In this document: piece by piece, positions 24,159 through 36,666 of the stretch
Numbering within the stretch: the first letter of the stretch is position 1
How the letters are laid out: each line of letters begins with the position of its first letter
Origin: Quillaja saponaria
Lineage: Eukaryota > Streptophyta > Magnoliopsida > Fabales > Quillajaceae
DNA: 64,000 nucleotides
NCBI GenBank assembly: GCA_029379385.1
Contig: CM055617.1
Coordinates: forward strand, 8,494,001-8,558,000
Reading direction: 5' to 3'
Made by a program: the position numbers and the translations under genes
Notes under the pieces: generated by a model
Told to the model about the DNA's origin: nothing
The model's database searches: none
The model's input: only the letters and a program-made list of their open reading frames with translations

Positions 24159-25464
24159 CGTTTCCTCTACTGCTGCTTAGGGTTTTTGTTTTCGTTGTTT
24201 GTGTTAAAAGCTTTTCTTGAAAACCTTCAAACTCAACTATGGCGTCCACTAACAGAAAGAGCTGAGAGAGAGAGAGAAAGAAGAGGAAGAATTCAGAGAT
24301 TTCTTACTAATTAATCAGATCAATACAATGAATTACCATTAAGCTTTTATCCTAGCTTACAGTTACTACCATCTAACAGACTAACGGCTAGTGTAACAGA
24401 TTACCAGCTTAAGCCTAGCCAACCCGTTGGCATGGGCATCACTTGGACATTTTTTTTTTGTTTTTTTTCACATTCACACCTTGTTATGTACCAAATTTAC
24501 AAACAAAGCTTCACAAATATGAAAAATTAAAATTAGTTCTTTTTTACCCAAAATAAAAAGTTTTGAAATAGGCCTCTTGATGAAATAAAATAATACAGAA
24601 ATTTCATTTTTATATTTTGAAAAGTTATAACTTATAAGTTCTCTTGTTCTGCTAAGCTATTAGATTGCAAAGACTCTTAATGTTATATAAAGAATTGATA
24701 ATCAGACTTTTCTACATATATGAGTGAACTTATAAGAAAGAATATATTACTACATCTTAGTTGTATAGCAGATAGACACAAAAGATCTCTTACCATCAAA
24801 AAGATTTCTCTCACAACTTTATAATATATGAGTGAACTTGTGATTAATTTAATTTGTACAAATAAAATTTTGGTTAAAAAAAAAAATGCTTGGTGCAATA
24901 AAAAAGGTTCTTCCACATTATTGGTTTGTGCTTCAGATAGTGTGACTAAAAGTTATTTTACAAAATTTTGTTTCTTGATGGGAAGAAAAAAAAAGAAACT
25001 ATAAGGTTGACTAGAAAGCCAAAATCTTTATTGCATTGTTTGGCTTCACAATTCAGCCATAGATAGAATTAGAACAAACATCACATATAAACCATTACTT
25101 TTATTTCTCACTATAAAATTATAGATTTTTTTAAGTATGCAATTTTATATAGGACTCAATTGGAGAATCAAATGCAGTGTCAGTAACAACATAACACTCC
25201 TACTATTCAGTGAGAAGCCAAATGAGTTCAATATTTATAAGTTCTTTAGTTAGAAAAATCAAATAATGGGAATGATTATTACAACAAAGAGAACTGGTAA
25301 ATATGAGAAGAAATTTCATTGCAGGGAATTTACCAATAGCAGTATGAAACATATCCCCTTATTCATTTGCATTGAGATACTCATTCAAATTACATTGCTT
25401 AACATCATTGTAGCACAGAAAAGAAAGTATCAAAGGCAACTGCAGCAGTTTTGCCACAAAAATA
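24159..25464. other. FKBP12 copy 3 upstream region and 5-oxoprolinase 3' flank
   Basis: Sequence to about 24940 repeats 19642-20410 and should hold the FKBP12 leader and promoter. The rest is AT-rich and must include the 5-oxoprolinase 3' untranslated region. No other gene seen. Confidence 0.5.
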
Positions 25465-28400
25465 TTACAATGAAGAACCCCATCCACCACCACCAGGAGT
25501 CAAAATCTGAAGAATTTCCCCAGGCAGAATACTGCAAAGAATTCTTACCCCCAAGATAAACTCTCCGTTTATCTTTCTTTATGAGATAGTTAGCACCAAC
25601 AGCTCCATGTTTTCCCCCTTTTAACCCTCTTGGTGCATGAACACGTCTCTCAGAAAGAATGCTTACAATAACTGGGCGCCTGAATTCTATTTCCCTCACA
25701 AGGCCGTCACCACCTCTGTGAAGTCCAGCACCCCCACTGTTTTCTCTTAAACCAAATTTGTGCAGGATAACTGGATATCTTTGCTCAAAAATCTCTGGAT
25801 CAGTCATTCTTGTGTTTGTCATGTGGCACTGGACTCCACTGGTACCATTCCAGGTAGGACCAGCCCCACTCCCACCTCCAATTGTTTCATAATAACCAAA
25901 AGTATCATCCCCAAAAGTGAGATTATTCGTACAACCTTGTGAACAAGCACATGCCTGAAATGCTGTAAAAATAACATCTGTTATCCTCTGTGATGTAAGA
26001 ATATTACCTCCCACTACAGCAGCCCCATCACTAGGGGAGAGGAAAGAACCTTCTGGAATGTGAATCTTCACAGGGGCCAAACAACCTTGATTGAGAGGAA
26101 TATCAACATCCACCAAGCAGCGAACACAGTATATTACTGCTGCAGCTGTAACAGCTTCTGGTGCGTTCCAGTTACCATAAACTTCTTCACTGGTTCCGCT
26201 AAAATCAAAAAATGCTTCCCCTTCATTAGAGTCGATTGTTAGTTTCAAATGAATAACAGACCCATCATCCATGTAATCCTCTTCTTCAATGGTCACAAAA
26301 TTTTCATCTGACTGAGGTGAAACTTTAGCACCAACTGACTTTAGCATTTCTCTTACTGCTTCTTCAGCATTCATCTGCACATAAGTCATGTATGCCTGAA
26401 CTGTCTCCAGACCATACTGCTCAATAAGCTCTTGGACAAGAGTTATTCCTCTTTGGTTTGCTGCTACTTGTGCCCGCAGATCAGACAAATTATCCTGAAG
26501 TCTACGAGTTCCAGTGATCTTATGTTCATACTCATCAGAGCAGGGGAACTGGAGGAGTTTCACTATTCCTTCTTCTTGAAAAACTCCCTTTTCAACTAGC
26601 TTAAATGCCTTAATGGCAGCCCCTTCCTCCCATATGGACTTTGAAAAAGGCGGAATACTTCCTGGAGTAATACCTCCAATCTCTGCATGATGCCCTCTAT
26701 TTGCCACAAAAAATACCAGCTTCCTATCATAGAAAACAGGTGTAACAACAGTGATATCAGGAAGATGACTGCCTCCAGCACAAGGATGATTGGTGACCAA
26801 AACATCTCCTTCCTTTAAATTCTCACCCCAGTAATTGAGCTGCCACCGGACTGTATTGGACATAGCTCCTAAGTGCACAGGGACATGAGGCGCATTGGCA
26901 ACTAGTCCCCCACTGGGATCAAAGAGTGCACAAGAGAAATCTAGCCGTTCCTTTATATTCGTTGAGATGGAAGTTCTTTGTAGGGTTCTTCCCATCTGCT
27001 CGGCTATACCCATAAATCTGTGATTAAAGATAGAAAGCTGCACAACATCTGCAACTTTATCTGCCACTTTCACAGTGCTTAAAGGAGACTCAATTTCAAT
27101 TCTGATGTTACCATAGTTGGTAACAGTAGCTCGACAATTGGGTTCTACAATCACAGTACTATTACCATTCATGATGATTGCAGGACCAGGCATGACATGG
27201 CCATACCCCAGATTTTCCAGCTTAAATAGAGGTGTGTCTTGCCGGCCAATCCCAAAGTAAACCCTGTAGTATCCCTCAGCCTTAGGGCTACCAAAAGCAG
27301 GTTCTAGGGCTTGTGGCTTCAATATGTTAGTGACTCCAATACCACGAACCCTTACATCACATACCAGAATGTTCCTATTCTGTAGTTTAAATCCATACTC
27401 CCGCTGAAACAGCTTCACAAACTCAGCAGCATAGTCACATATTCCATCTTCAGCTATTTGTCTTTTTACCATAATGGCAGTGTCTGTTCCTTCATACCTC
27501 AGATTTAATATGTCTCTGTAGAAATATTTTCCTCTCTAAAGCCCTGTTTTTGCAACTTCTGCTTCACCTGCTTCAGCAACAAACCTTCTCGACGCGAGAC
27601 CTCAAGGACAGATTCAGGTCCATAAACTGCTGAATAAGGCTCCTGTTCGTCTTCCACAACATCAGCCAATCCCATTCCATACGCACTTAAGATCCCACAT
27701 AACTTATGAATCAGCACTTCTTTCATGCCCAGTGATCTAGCAATAGCACAGGCATGCTGAGGACCGGCACCTCCAAAGCAAGCAAGAGAGTGGTTCTTTG
27801 TTTCATGACCCTTCATTTCTGTCAATTGCCGTATTGGACGGCACATTGTCTCATTAGCCACGTCCACAAAACCCAGTGCTATCTCTTCCACCGTCATGTC
27901 CTTAACAGATGGATCCTGGTTCTTACGATAATTGTTTATCTGCCCAGCAAGCTTTGCAAACTCTTCTCTGGTTGCCTTGATATCCAGAGGCTGGTCTTCA
28001 TTCGAGCCAAAGATGGAAGGAAAATAGTCAGGAATAACATATCCCAAAATCAAGTTTGCATCTGTAACGGCCAACTCCCCACCTTTCCGGTAACATACAG
28101 GGCCAGGATGTGCACCAACTGATTACTGGTCCAACCCGGAAAGCTCCAAATTGAAACTTCAACTTTGAACCACCACCAGCAGCAACAGTGTTTATGTCAA
28201 GCTGAGGTGCTTGTATTATGGCACCAGAAATCTGAGTTTCCAGCACCTGCTCATAACTTCCAGCATATCGGCTCACATCTGTCGATGTACCACCCATGTC
28301 GAATCCAATAAGTGGCTTCTCCGTTTCAATCCCAAAAAGAGTCTGTGAGTAACCAACAACCCCACCAGCAGGTCCAGACAAAACAGCTTTATGTCCTGAG

Positions 28401-29272
28401 AAGGTACTTTCTGGTGCAAGCCCTCCATCTGACTGCATAAACAAAACATTCAACTTCCCAAGCCCCTCATCAAATTTGGATATGAACCCAGATAGGTACT
28501 CTTTAATAATTGGGGTCAAGTACGCATCCACACTAGCAGTTAGACCTCGAGGAACAGCTCGGACCATGGGAGTCAAAGCCGATGACAGGGAAACATGCTT
28601 GAATCCCAAACTCAAAGCTAAATTCTCGATCGCTTTCTCATGCTGTGGGTAAGTGTAAGAATGCATCAACACAACAGCCAAACAACTAACTCCTCTATCC
28701 AACAAGCCTTTCAGCAAAGGCTTTAGTGCTTCTTCATGAAGAGGTTTCACAACCTTGACAAGCTCCCCTGAAATTCCTTTAACCAAACTTATAGAAGAAT
28801 CCTGATTTCCTACCTCATTATCCTGAACTAGCTCAATCCTCTCATCAACCTCTACAACTTCCTCATATAGATTTGATGGTTTAGATACAGTGAGGTCAAA
28901 TATGCTGGGCCGAGCCTGGTTACCAATCTGAAGCAAATCTCGGAATCCCTGAGTCACACATAGAGCAATCTTTTCTCCTTTTCTCTCTAAAAGTGCATTT
29001 GTGGCTACAGTTGTACCCATTCTTATCCACTCTATGTTATCAGTGGGTATTTTCACATTCCGTGGGATTTTCTTCCCAGTAGTTTCTTCTAGAATCCTCC
29101 TAATGCCTTCAACTGGAGCATCGTCATAGTTAGATGGGTCAACAGATAGAAGTTTTAAAACTCGTCCATCAGCCTGACCGGGAATCTCAGCATAAACATC
29201 AGTAAATGTGCCCCCTCGGTCGATGCAAAACCTTAGCTTACCTTCACTGACATTACCCATATCCATGCACAA
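25465..29272 (-). pseudogene. OXP1: 5-oxoprolinase (OXP1), full length but with three one-base indels
   Basis: 5-Oxoprolinase is the ATP-dependent cytosolic enzyme that opens 5-oxoproline to glutamate in glutathione turnover. The coding sequence is one exon as in other plants, beginning [17 protein letters not shown] (Met at 29260; two more in-frame Met up to 29272). The HyuA-like half has [26 protein letters not shown] and [15 protein letters not shown]; the HyuB-like half has TNHPCAGGSHLPDI and NLTFGDDTFGYYETIGGG, ending ILQILTPGGGGWGSSL at 25465. Frame breaks: an extra base at about 28125 (GGACCAGTAATCAG), a missing base at about 27508 (ACATATTAAATC), an extra base at about 25525-25531. 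Compensated length is about 1268 codons, as in Arabidopsis (about 1266). Either a recent pseudogene or sequence errors; no other damage is visible. A leader exon probably ends at 29938 (ACAG-GTAACG). Confidence 0.88.
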
Positions 29273-31480
29273 ACCTCAAAGATTAAATTCCAGCTACAAA
29301 ATGCTACATTCCCACAATCCCAATTTGTATATGAGTCAGTATTCTGGTTTACATATAGATACATTGAATAAAAACAACAAATAACCGAATAGAAAAAAAG
29401 GATTGCATCTCAGCATCGAGGACTGACAACAAGAAAGCATCTCTAATATGTGTTGGAAAATATATTTATTTTTTTGGAGTTGATTATTTCTAAACATGGG
29501 TTTTGTTGAATACAATTACATGAAGCTAACCCGGTGGTATATATAGGAAAATGCAGATATAAGTGTATTTTTCCATACAGGATACATATCAAAGAGCAAC
29601 CATTTTCTGTACCCAAAAAAAAAAAAAAAAAGAGCAACCATTTCAGTTGGGATATATAAGTACCATAGTCATCCCCTCCTCCCCATAAAAAAAAAATAAA
29701 GGTATTCAATCCCAATTGAAAAGGTGATATTTTTCAAAGTAACTAGTGTTAAAAGAAGTTGAACTATGATTGAATTTTTAATTTGGATAAGAAAATTTCA
29801 TTTCCTTCTTTCCTTTTTCTTCTCTCCTCTTTGTGAAATTAAGAAAAACAATAAATCAAGCAACCATAATAATTTCAAGGGAATCCCATATTTCACAAAC
29901 TAAGACCCCTGCAAGAAATCAAAGAATCAGACGTTACCTGTATCTTGGAGTGAAATCCAATATCGTCAGCTTTTAATCTGCTTCCTACTCTTCAGCTGTG
30001 AGCGGGAATAGTCTATAGTGGAGTAATGTATGCTAAGAATCTCTACAACAATGTTGCTCCGCCAGAAAAACGACGACGTTTATAGGTGATCATTTCCTTA
30101 CTGCCAATGATGGTTGGGTGGGTTCCCGTTTATTGTCTGGTGGTGGCGGCTGTATGTAGCGACCAGATTCATTCACACCAATTTTATAATTTTTTTTAAT
30201 TTAATTAATATTTTATAGGAAGATTCTTAATTTCGTTGATAATGATTTAATTGTTTTATAATTAATTAACTATTATCTTTTAAATTTTAAGTATTATATT
30301 TATTTAATTAATAAAATTTATTGACCTATCAATAACTTACAATTAGATCATACCTTCATCGTTTAAGGAATAAAATAAGAAGATTATTTATATTCTATCT
30401 TGACAATAAACAATAACAATAAAAAACTATTTATTTAGGAAAATTTATTGGTCTATTCTAACAACTTAAAACTAAGGCTTGGTTGATAATGTTGTGGTAT
30501 TTTGAGAGATGATGTGCTTTTTTTAATTTTTGTAGAGTTGTTTTAAAAATGTCATATTAATAATGTTGATAAAATGAAATAAAAACTGTTCTTAATATTA
30601 ATAAGTAGAAGTCACAAATTTAAATTTTGTTTAGTAATATTATTATTTTATTATTAAAATTTAATGTTATATTAATTTTTAAAATTTTTGAGAGTAAAGC
30701 TAGCTTTTAAGGATTGGTTTAATAATTTTATGACTTTTTAAAGATACTATGCTCTTCTGACTCTTTTAGAGTCACTTTTAAATAGTCACAATAGTAGTGT
30801 TTAGTAAAATAATATAAAAAAAGAAGTTATTTTATTAGTTTTTAAAAAAATTTAGACCAACTAGCTTAAAACACTAAGTCTTTTAAAAACACAACTGACT
30901 TTTAAAAGCTTACATCAGAAACACCCCAATTTTACTTTTTTTTTATCAAACATAAAAATATTGACTTATGCTCTTAATAAACATAACAACCCTTCCAAAG
31001 CATTATTGACTTTTAAAAACTAACAGCATCATCATAAACACAAATACTATTTGAAGAACATTACCAAATCAAACCTAAAATCTTATCTTCACTATTTTAC
31101 TAATAATATGACATCATCTAATGTAATTTATACGTCTAGTAAAATTTCAAAATATATATATATATGTAATTGTATTAGCTCTCCCATTCTTAATTACACG
31201 ATAAAAAAGCTATTTTGTAAATGAAAATTTTATACTGATAGTTAGTGTAAATGATTTTATACTCGGGTGATTTGTAATTTAATTAAATTTCAATAAAACG
31301 TAGATATTATCTTTTATTAATCAATTTCCTTGCAATATGTGTTAAATTAGAAGAATACAAAAGAACTAAAATTTTAACAAAGAACTAAAACAAAGCAATT
31401 ATAATGTAATAAATAAATTTCTTGTTTATCTGAAAATATTATATGATTATAGTTTTAAAAGAGGTTGCATATCACGATCA
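29273..31480. other. 5-oxoprolinase leader/promoter and AT-rich intergenic sequence
   Basis: 29273-29937 reads as a leader intron of the minus-strand 5-oxoprolinase gene, with a leader exon from 29938 towards about 30060. 30180-31480 is strongly AT-rich with no supportable gene. Confidence 0.5.
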
Positions 31481-31552
31481 GTGGCTGTAGTTTAGTGGTA
31501 AGAATTCCACGTTGTGGCCGTGGAGACCTGGGCTCGAATCCCAGCAGCCACA
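31481..31552 (+). tRNA. tRNA-His (GTG anticodon)
   Basis: 72-nt cloverleaf. The acceptor stem GTGGCTG pairs with CAGCCAC followed by discriminator A. The D-arm contains TAGTTTAGTGGTA (A box), the anticodon stem CCACG/CGTGG encloses loop TTGTGGC with anticodon GTG, and the T-arm contains GGGCTCGAATCCC (B box). No intron. Looks functional. Confidence 0.96.
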
Positions 31553-31557
31553 GTCGC

Positions 31558-31562
31558 TTTTT
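31558..31562 (+). terminator. RNA polymerase III terminator of tRNA-His
   Basis: Run of five T beginning six bases after the tRNA end. Confidence 0.75.
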
Positions 31563-31718
31563 CATATTGGATTTTGGAACTTTTTTCAAACAGTTACGAC
31601 GACGTTTGGTTGTTTGGAATGCTCGGGATTTGCTTGGGGAGTTCCTATAAAATTTCTTGGTACTAGTCAGAATTACGCAAAGCTTGAGGAGATCGAAATC
31701 AGAGTGTAGCGCGACATT

Positions 31719-32810
31719 GTAAGTTTTTGTCTCCCCAAACTTTCATTGTTCTGATTCCTTCGATCTTACTTTGTATCTGTTTCAATTACTAATTTTGAGT
31801 TGATTTCAAATCAGAGTAACTTTAGGGTTTTAAGAAAGATGAAATTGCATTTCTGTTCCTGTAATTATATGCTCAGTTGGGTATTTCCTAGTTTTTGACA
31901 AAAAGAAAAATTAAACCCAAAGTCAACATTTTTAGAATTTATGGCGTCGACCATGATCATAATTCCCATTTTATTTTTCTGGGCATCTTGAATTTGATTG
32001 TTAGGTGCAGACTGCAGATCATTTATCTGAGAAAATTGGTTTTTTGAAAATAATCATGCTGCTACTGCATTTTGGTGATTTTGTGCAATGTAAGTGTAAC
32101 TAGATGGGGAATGGTTTGGTTGCTTAGTTATGAAATTCAATTGATTTGCAGAAAGAACCAAACAGTGTAAGCTAGAGTCTTTTTGGGGTTGAAATACTGC
32201 TAGGATTCGTAATGGAGTGAGAGTTATCTGGCTGTGAGTTCAACTGAATGATGAGTTGACACATGACAATTGATCAGTAAATGTGTTGGCAAGCTTAATG
32301 GGAGCATAAATTCATTTATTTGTTTTTTTCTGGAAATTATCTTGTGTGTACTACTAACATGGACGTTTAGAAATATATTATCCTGAGAAGAAGGATTTAA
32401 TAATGCTTTTCTGAAGTCCAGTAGCATTGTTTTCTTCTTTTATTTTGATAACTGCCCCATGGAACCTCTATAGTTTTGCTTTTGGTTCACTCTTTACTTT
32501 GTTTTCTCACTTTTCTGGGTCTGGATTTATAGGTCTTGCAGCCTATCTTTCTGTTATTGTCATTGCCACTCTTATTTCCTGGGAGAGTGAGGGTAGGGGT
32601 TCGGGATATAGTCTCTTGTGCATCATGTATAGATTTACCGTCTATGCAGTAGGTGCTATTGGTTTTAGTGTTTTATGGTATGAATCTTATTTACTGCCAG
32701 CATACCTACTGCACGATAACAGAAAATGAGAATGTGTACCTTTAATATATGCTAGTGACTTGCTATTTATTTCTATAACTTATTCTGATGATCACTCTTT
32801 TTGTGTTTAG
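31719..32810 (+). other. Leader intron of OST4
   Basis: GT at 31719-31720 in ACATT-GTAAGTTTTT and AG at 32809-32810 in TTGTGTTTAG, followed 21 bases later by the start codon. Long leader introns near the start often raise expression in plants. Inferred from splice signals only. Confidence 0.6.
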
Positions 32811-32831
32811 TTTTCTGCTTGAAGGGGAGAG

Positions 32832-32945
32832 ATGATTGACGATCAAGATTTGGGCTTCTTTGCCAACTTTCTTGGTATCTTCATTTTTGTTCTGGTAATA
32901 GCATATCATTATGTGATGGCGGATCCAAAATATGAAGGCAACTAA
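32832..32945 (+). CDS. OST4: OST4, oligosaccharyltransferase subunit 4 (37 residues)
   Basis: OST4 is the tiny single-pass membrane subunit of the endoplasmic reticulum oligosaccharyltransferase that stabilises the STT3 catalytic complex during N-glycosylation. The frame encodes 37 residues: start [17 protein letters not shown], a hydrophobic helix ([13 protein letters not shown]), and end ADPKYEGN. This is the family's usual length and sequence. A probable leader intron spans 31719-32810 (GTAAGTTT donor, TGTTTAG acceptor), placing the 5' end about 60-170 bp after the tRNA-His gene on the same strand. The coding sequence is uninterrupted, and its downstream neighbour is a proline-rich protein gene on the opposite strand. 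A broken copy lies at about 40350-40560. Confidence 0.95.
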   Translation: MIDDQDLGFFANFLGIFIFVLVIAYHYVMADPKYEGN

Positions 32946-34560
32946 ATGTTTAGATCTTCATGATGTATCCATGACAGAGATTTTACTTAATTTTGTAGAT
33001 TGATATGTTACACCAATTTGTATTGTGACTCTATGTCACCTTACTGAATTTTGATAGACTTTTGTGATATACTATTTTGTTCTTGCTCTGCATACTAGTT
33101 TTCAATACCATTGCATCTATCTGGAATACACTATGCTACTGTTAGTTAGAAGTATTTGATTAGCAATGAGGATATAGATTTAGTTTGTGGAGCAATCGCT
33201 TCTTAGGAGCTTTGAACTTTGAAGTGTAATCTACAGCTTAATTATTTTTTTCTCAGATCTCACGTTATAATTGTTCTTGCAAGAAAACCACTCATTTAAC
33301 ACAATTACTGTTAGGTACCTGCTAATTAGCATAAGCTTTTGTCCCATGCTGTGTCCCTCGGCTCAAATGACATTATTCATGGGATGAGTCAATATTCCCT
33401 ATGGTATGTCAAGTTACTTATGAGGTATAGGCATCTTCCCTCAGTCTACACATAACCTTTAAAATAGACTGTGATACCGGTACGAGGGTGAGATACCACT
33501 TTAGCAGTATAAGTTTAAGGAGATCGGGATTAGCTCAGGTGCCACAAACGTGCTTGTTGGATTATTTTATGGACTGTTTCATCATTAGTTAATTGAATCC
33601 ACAGATCAGATATGGACATGATTATTCAGTAGCTTGCTGATATCACCATAAAGCAACCAGTTCTTATATTTAGTGAGGGAGTTATGTGTATGGAGTAGGA
33701 GCCATGTGAAGCACAAGAAACCGGTGCCAATCTTTTTAGAAATGGTTTCAGATGATATACCCTTGTTTCGGAGGCTATAGATCTTAGATGTTCGCTTGAG
33801 CAAAGCTTAGATGACTGAGTTTAGTCTCACTATATTTCAATTTGATCTTTATATTCAAGGCTATTTTCTTCTTTTATTTTTTTAAGTACAAATCCTGTCT
33901 ACCTGCCTAAATGTTAGTTAGCCCTTGACAGAAGGTTGATTTACTTGCAGATATAATTTGAACGGATTGATTATTTGGTTTAGAGGGTGCACAGTGATTT
34001 TGCTCCACGCATTCTCACCCTCTAATATATTGAGCTACACTTAGAACTCGCTTCTTTTCCTGTGTCAATTACCGTACACGCTGGCTTTTCTTGATTTATT
34101 GTGTTCTTTACTGCATAGCAAAAGGTTCGGATGGTTCATAAGTTTGAGATTTTTGTACGTTTTTATACTTGCTTGGCTTGTACATAGAGGCCAAGATAAT
34201 TGCATCTTTTATAATCCAGAACAAAGCTCATTACCAAGTATTCTTTGTTTCTGACGCTTGGTACGATTGTGGAGCATTATCCATGGTTGCAACCAGAACG
34301 AGATCAAGCATAAAACACAAAAGAAATATAGGATTCTCATTCATCTAAGTAAACATATAAAAGAAACAGGGGGAACATACAATATACTCTACCACACTAG
34401 ATCTACATAAGAAAGGCACATTGGCTTTCAATAAGCTACCATATCAGAGGAAAACAATACAATACCAGATGGCTTTTAGACCTTTATTTACCTCAAATGC
34501 GACTATACTTGCATCATAGGTATCAATTTATTTGCATCATAGGTATCGAGTAAGTTATCC
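32946..34560. other. Intergenic between OST4 and proline-rich protein gene 1
   Basis: 3' region of OST4, then AT-rich sequence, and the 3' flank of the minus-strand gene that ends at 34561. No further gene seen. Confidence 0.5.
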
Positions 34561-34830
34561 TTAAGGAGTGGTAGGTGTGGCTGGAGGGGTGAAGAATGGA
34601 AATGTGGGAAGTGAGGGGGAATCTGGTGTTGTGGTACTTGGTGGGGGCAACTCGAATCCTGGGAATATTGGTGTGGTGGGAAAGCTTGGAAATGGAGGCA
34701 GAGGACCAGGGAAGCTAGGGAGACCACCCGATGTCGGTGCCAGAAGTTTTCTAGAGGCTTTGGCAATGCCGATGCTTGAAATAGACAAAGCAATGAAGAA
34801 AGCTAAGGTAATAAAACGGGTAGAAGCCAT
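34561..34830 (-). CDS. Small secreted proline-rich protein 1 (89 residues)
   Basis: Signal peptide at residues 1-25 (MASTRFITLAFFIALSISS), then the cluster's shared motif ASRKLL just after the predicted cleavage site, then a Pro/Phe-rich body (PSFPGPLPPFPSFP, FPGFELPPPSTTTPDSP) ending FFTPPATPTTP. No Cys in the mature part. It resembles hydroxyproline-rich cell-wall proteins related to PELPK genes, and would be secreted and proline-hydroxylated. A TATA box sits about 75 bp upstream on the minus strand. It is the most divergent member here, richer in Phe and lacking LPxLP repeats. The exact role is unknown. Confidence 0.8.
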   Translation of the reverse strand: MASTRFITLAFFIALSISSIGIAKASRKLLAPTSGGLPSFPGPLPPFPSFPTTPIFPGFELPPPSTTTPDSPSLPTFPFFTPPATPTTP

Positions 34831-36431
34831 CTCTGTTTGTAGTTGAAGCTAGTCAGTGTGAAGCAAAGGAGGAGTGGTGGTAAGACAAGGGCTTGCTATT
34901 GGCTTTTTATATTACAGCTTAGGGGAGCTTGACAAACTGGGTTTGCTGTGATAAGCTTTCATGGATAATTAGAATTTCACCAACCAAATGGTGTTTTTTC
35001 AAATGGAGCTGCCCGCTATTTAGTTTGGTTTTAATTGGCAGCAATTCTTGTTGGGTTTTGCTTATTTATCATGAACGATATGTCAGAGACAGATGCAGTA
35101 GTGTGGCTACTCTCTGCTTTTCATTCGATATGTGTTAGGTATTCTGGTTAGCTGTCATTTTTTCAGTGTCTGGCCTGATGATAAATAACACGTAAGTGTT
35201 GGAATTATGATTGTGTACAGTTTGTGGGTAGCTAGCTCTCCTGTTCTAGATGTTCCCGTAAACAATTAATAAGGCAGTAAATGGGTGTTACTTTTGTAAG
35301 GGATTAAAACACATTATCCCATTTTTCAACTGCAGTTCTTGGCTTTAGTGTTTCTTTAACATGGTATAATAACTTCCGCTGACAAGCCTACTGTAAGATA
35401 TTTAAACCACATTTGAACTTTTGTGCTAGTTGATTTTTTGACAGTTTCTCCAATAATACAGTTTTGTTAGTATTGAAAAAATATCTTGACTCAATAACTG
35501 CCCTTTAAATCTTTGATTATTGTGTAATAAAAATGCTACAAGCAAATAGTGGAGTACAAAGATAGTGAAATTAGATTGGGAGGTAACCTTTTGAACCCTA
35601 AGCTCTTTCATGTGATACAGACCTCTAGTACCATGGTAATTTCCTGGTATTTGAACCTTTATAGAGTTCCCTGGAATTATTTTTGGTTCCATTATGCTGA
35701 GTCCAAGTTTTTGATTGATCTTGTAAGGCATTGTTATAAAAAGACTGAAACTGAATTCTAAGATTACATAGTTGTGCTAGGGGCATAGGGATTTCAAAAA
35801 CGGTCTGGTGGTTTTATTTTTGGCTCAACAGTGAAAAACAAGTATCCAAGGACCTTATCATCCGATATGTTATATTTACTAGAAACATAGCCTTCGGATT
35901 ATCAATAGTCAAGCCAGCGCTGGACTTATACATTGCCATGAAAATAGGCCTACAACTTTAAAGTGATTTCATTTAACAAGGCAGATGAAAAACTAAATGC
36001 ATTACATCCCACCTAAACTAATCAAAACTGAGCATTGGTAAGGACTTGAATCAACAACCAAGAAAAACGGTGTTTTTTATGGTGGTGGATTAATTGAGAT
36101 GTGTCTAGTCTCGCCTATACACTACCTGACCATTAAACAAAGAAAGATATATAGACTAGAAAAAACGTTGAGACTGACACAGAAATTGAAAGTAAAGTGT
36201 AAAGCAACAGTATAACAGCTGCGAGGTAAAGTGTCACATGTGAATTTTCATTGCAATAATAGAAGTTGCTATATAGTCACTATTCATTACTTATATTACT
36301 AATTACAACTGCAACAATTTGCAAGTTGTTATTCAAAGCATTTATTCTCTATCAGTTTGCATAAAATATACCTTAAGAGTAGTGGGGGTGTCTGCTTCAC
36401 AGTTATCAGGTAGCTTAAGGCCTGCATGTGG
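34831..36431. other. Intergenic
   Basis: Promoter of proline-rich gene 1 at the left; otherwise AT-rich without a supportable gene. Confidence 0.45.
34904..34911 (-). promoter_or_regulatory. TATA box of proline-rich protein gene 1
   Basis: TATAAAAA on the minus strand, about 75 bp before the ATG at 34830. Confidence 0.5.
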
Positions 36432-36666
36432 TCAAGGAACACTGGGAATTGAAGGAATAGTTGGCAGGGGAGGCAGGGTAAATTGTGGAATATTTGGTGT
36501 GGAATGGAGGCGGAGTGGGCTTAGGCAGAGACGGTTTGATGATTGGCAAAGATGGGATGGTAGGCAAAGCTGTGAGAAGATTCGTTGCAGCAGCGGGTGG
36601 AATTCTTTGCAGAAGACTACGAGTTGCTAGGGTGATGTCCATGTTTGTAATTGCAATTGCAATAAG
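36432..36666 (-). pseudogene. Proline-rich protein relic, signal peptide lost and frameshifted
   Basis: Contains the family's post-signal sequence MDITLATRSLLQ and then LPTIPSLP and KPSLPKPTPPP. Before it, most of the signal peptide is missing: the start-like GCCATGGCT runs directly into TATTGCAATTGC. Farther on the frame shifts, and the family sequence IPQFTLPPLPTIPSIPSVP continues in a neighbouring frame to a stop at 36432. It is closest to the 38067 and 48032 genes. Confidence 0.8.

Larger units (their letters stand above)
20411..24940. repeat. FKBP12 tandem repeat unit 3
   Basis: Third and longest unit, holding the complete gene. Homology to unit 1 resumes at about 20433 (ATTGTAGGAAAGAAAGTTA). 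Intron 4 contains an extra internal duplication: about 20765-21110 is repeated at about 21111-21470. Confidence 0.8.

Noticed and set aside
32427..32729. 100-codon frame with hydrophobic stretches upstream of OST4
   Set aside because: Lies inside the inferred OST4 leader intron, AT-rich, no recognised family; hydrophobicity follows from T-rich intron sequence.
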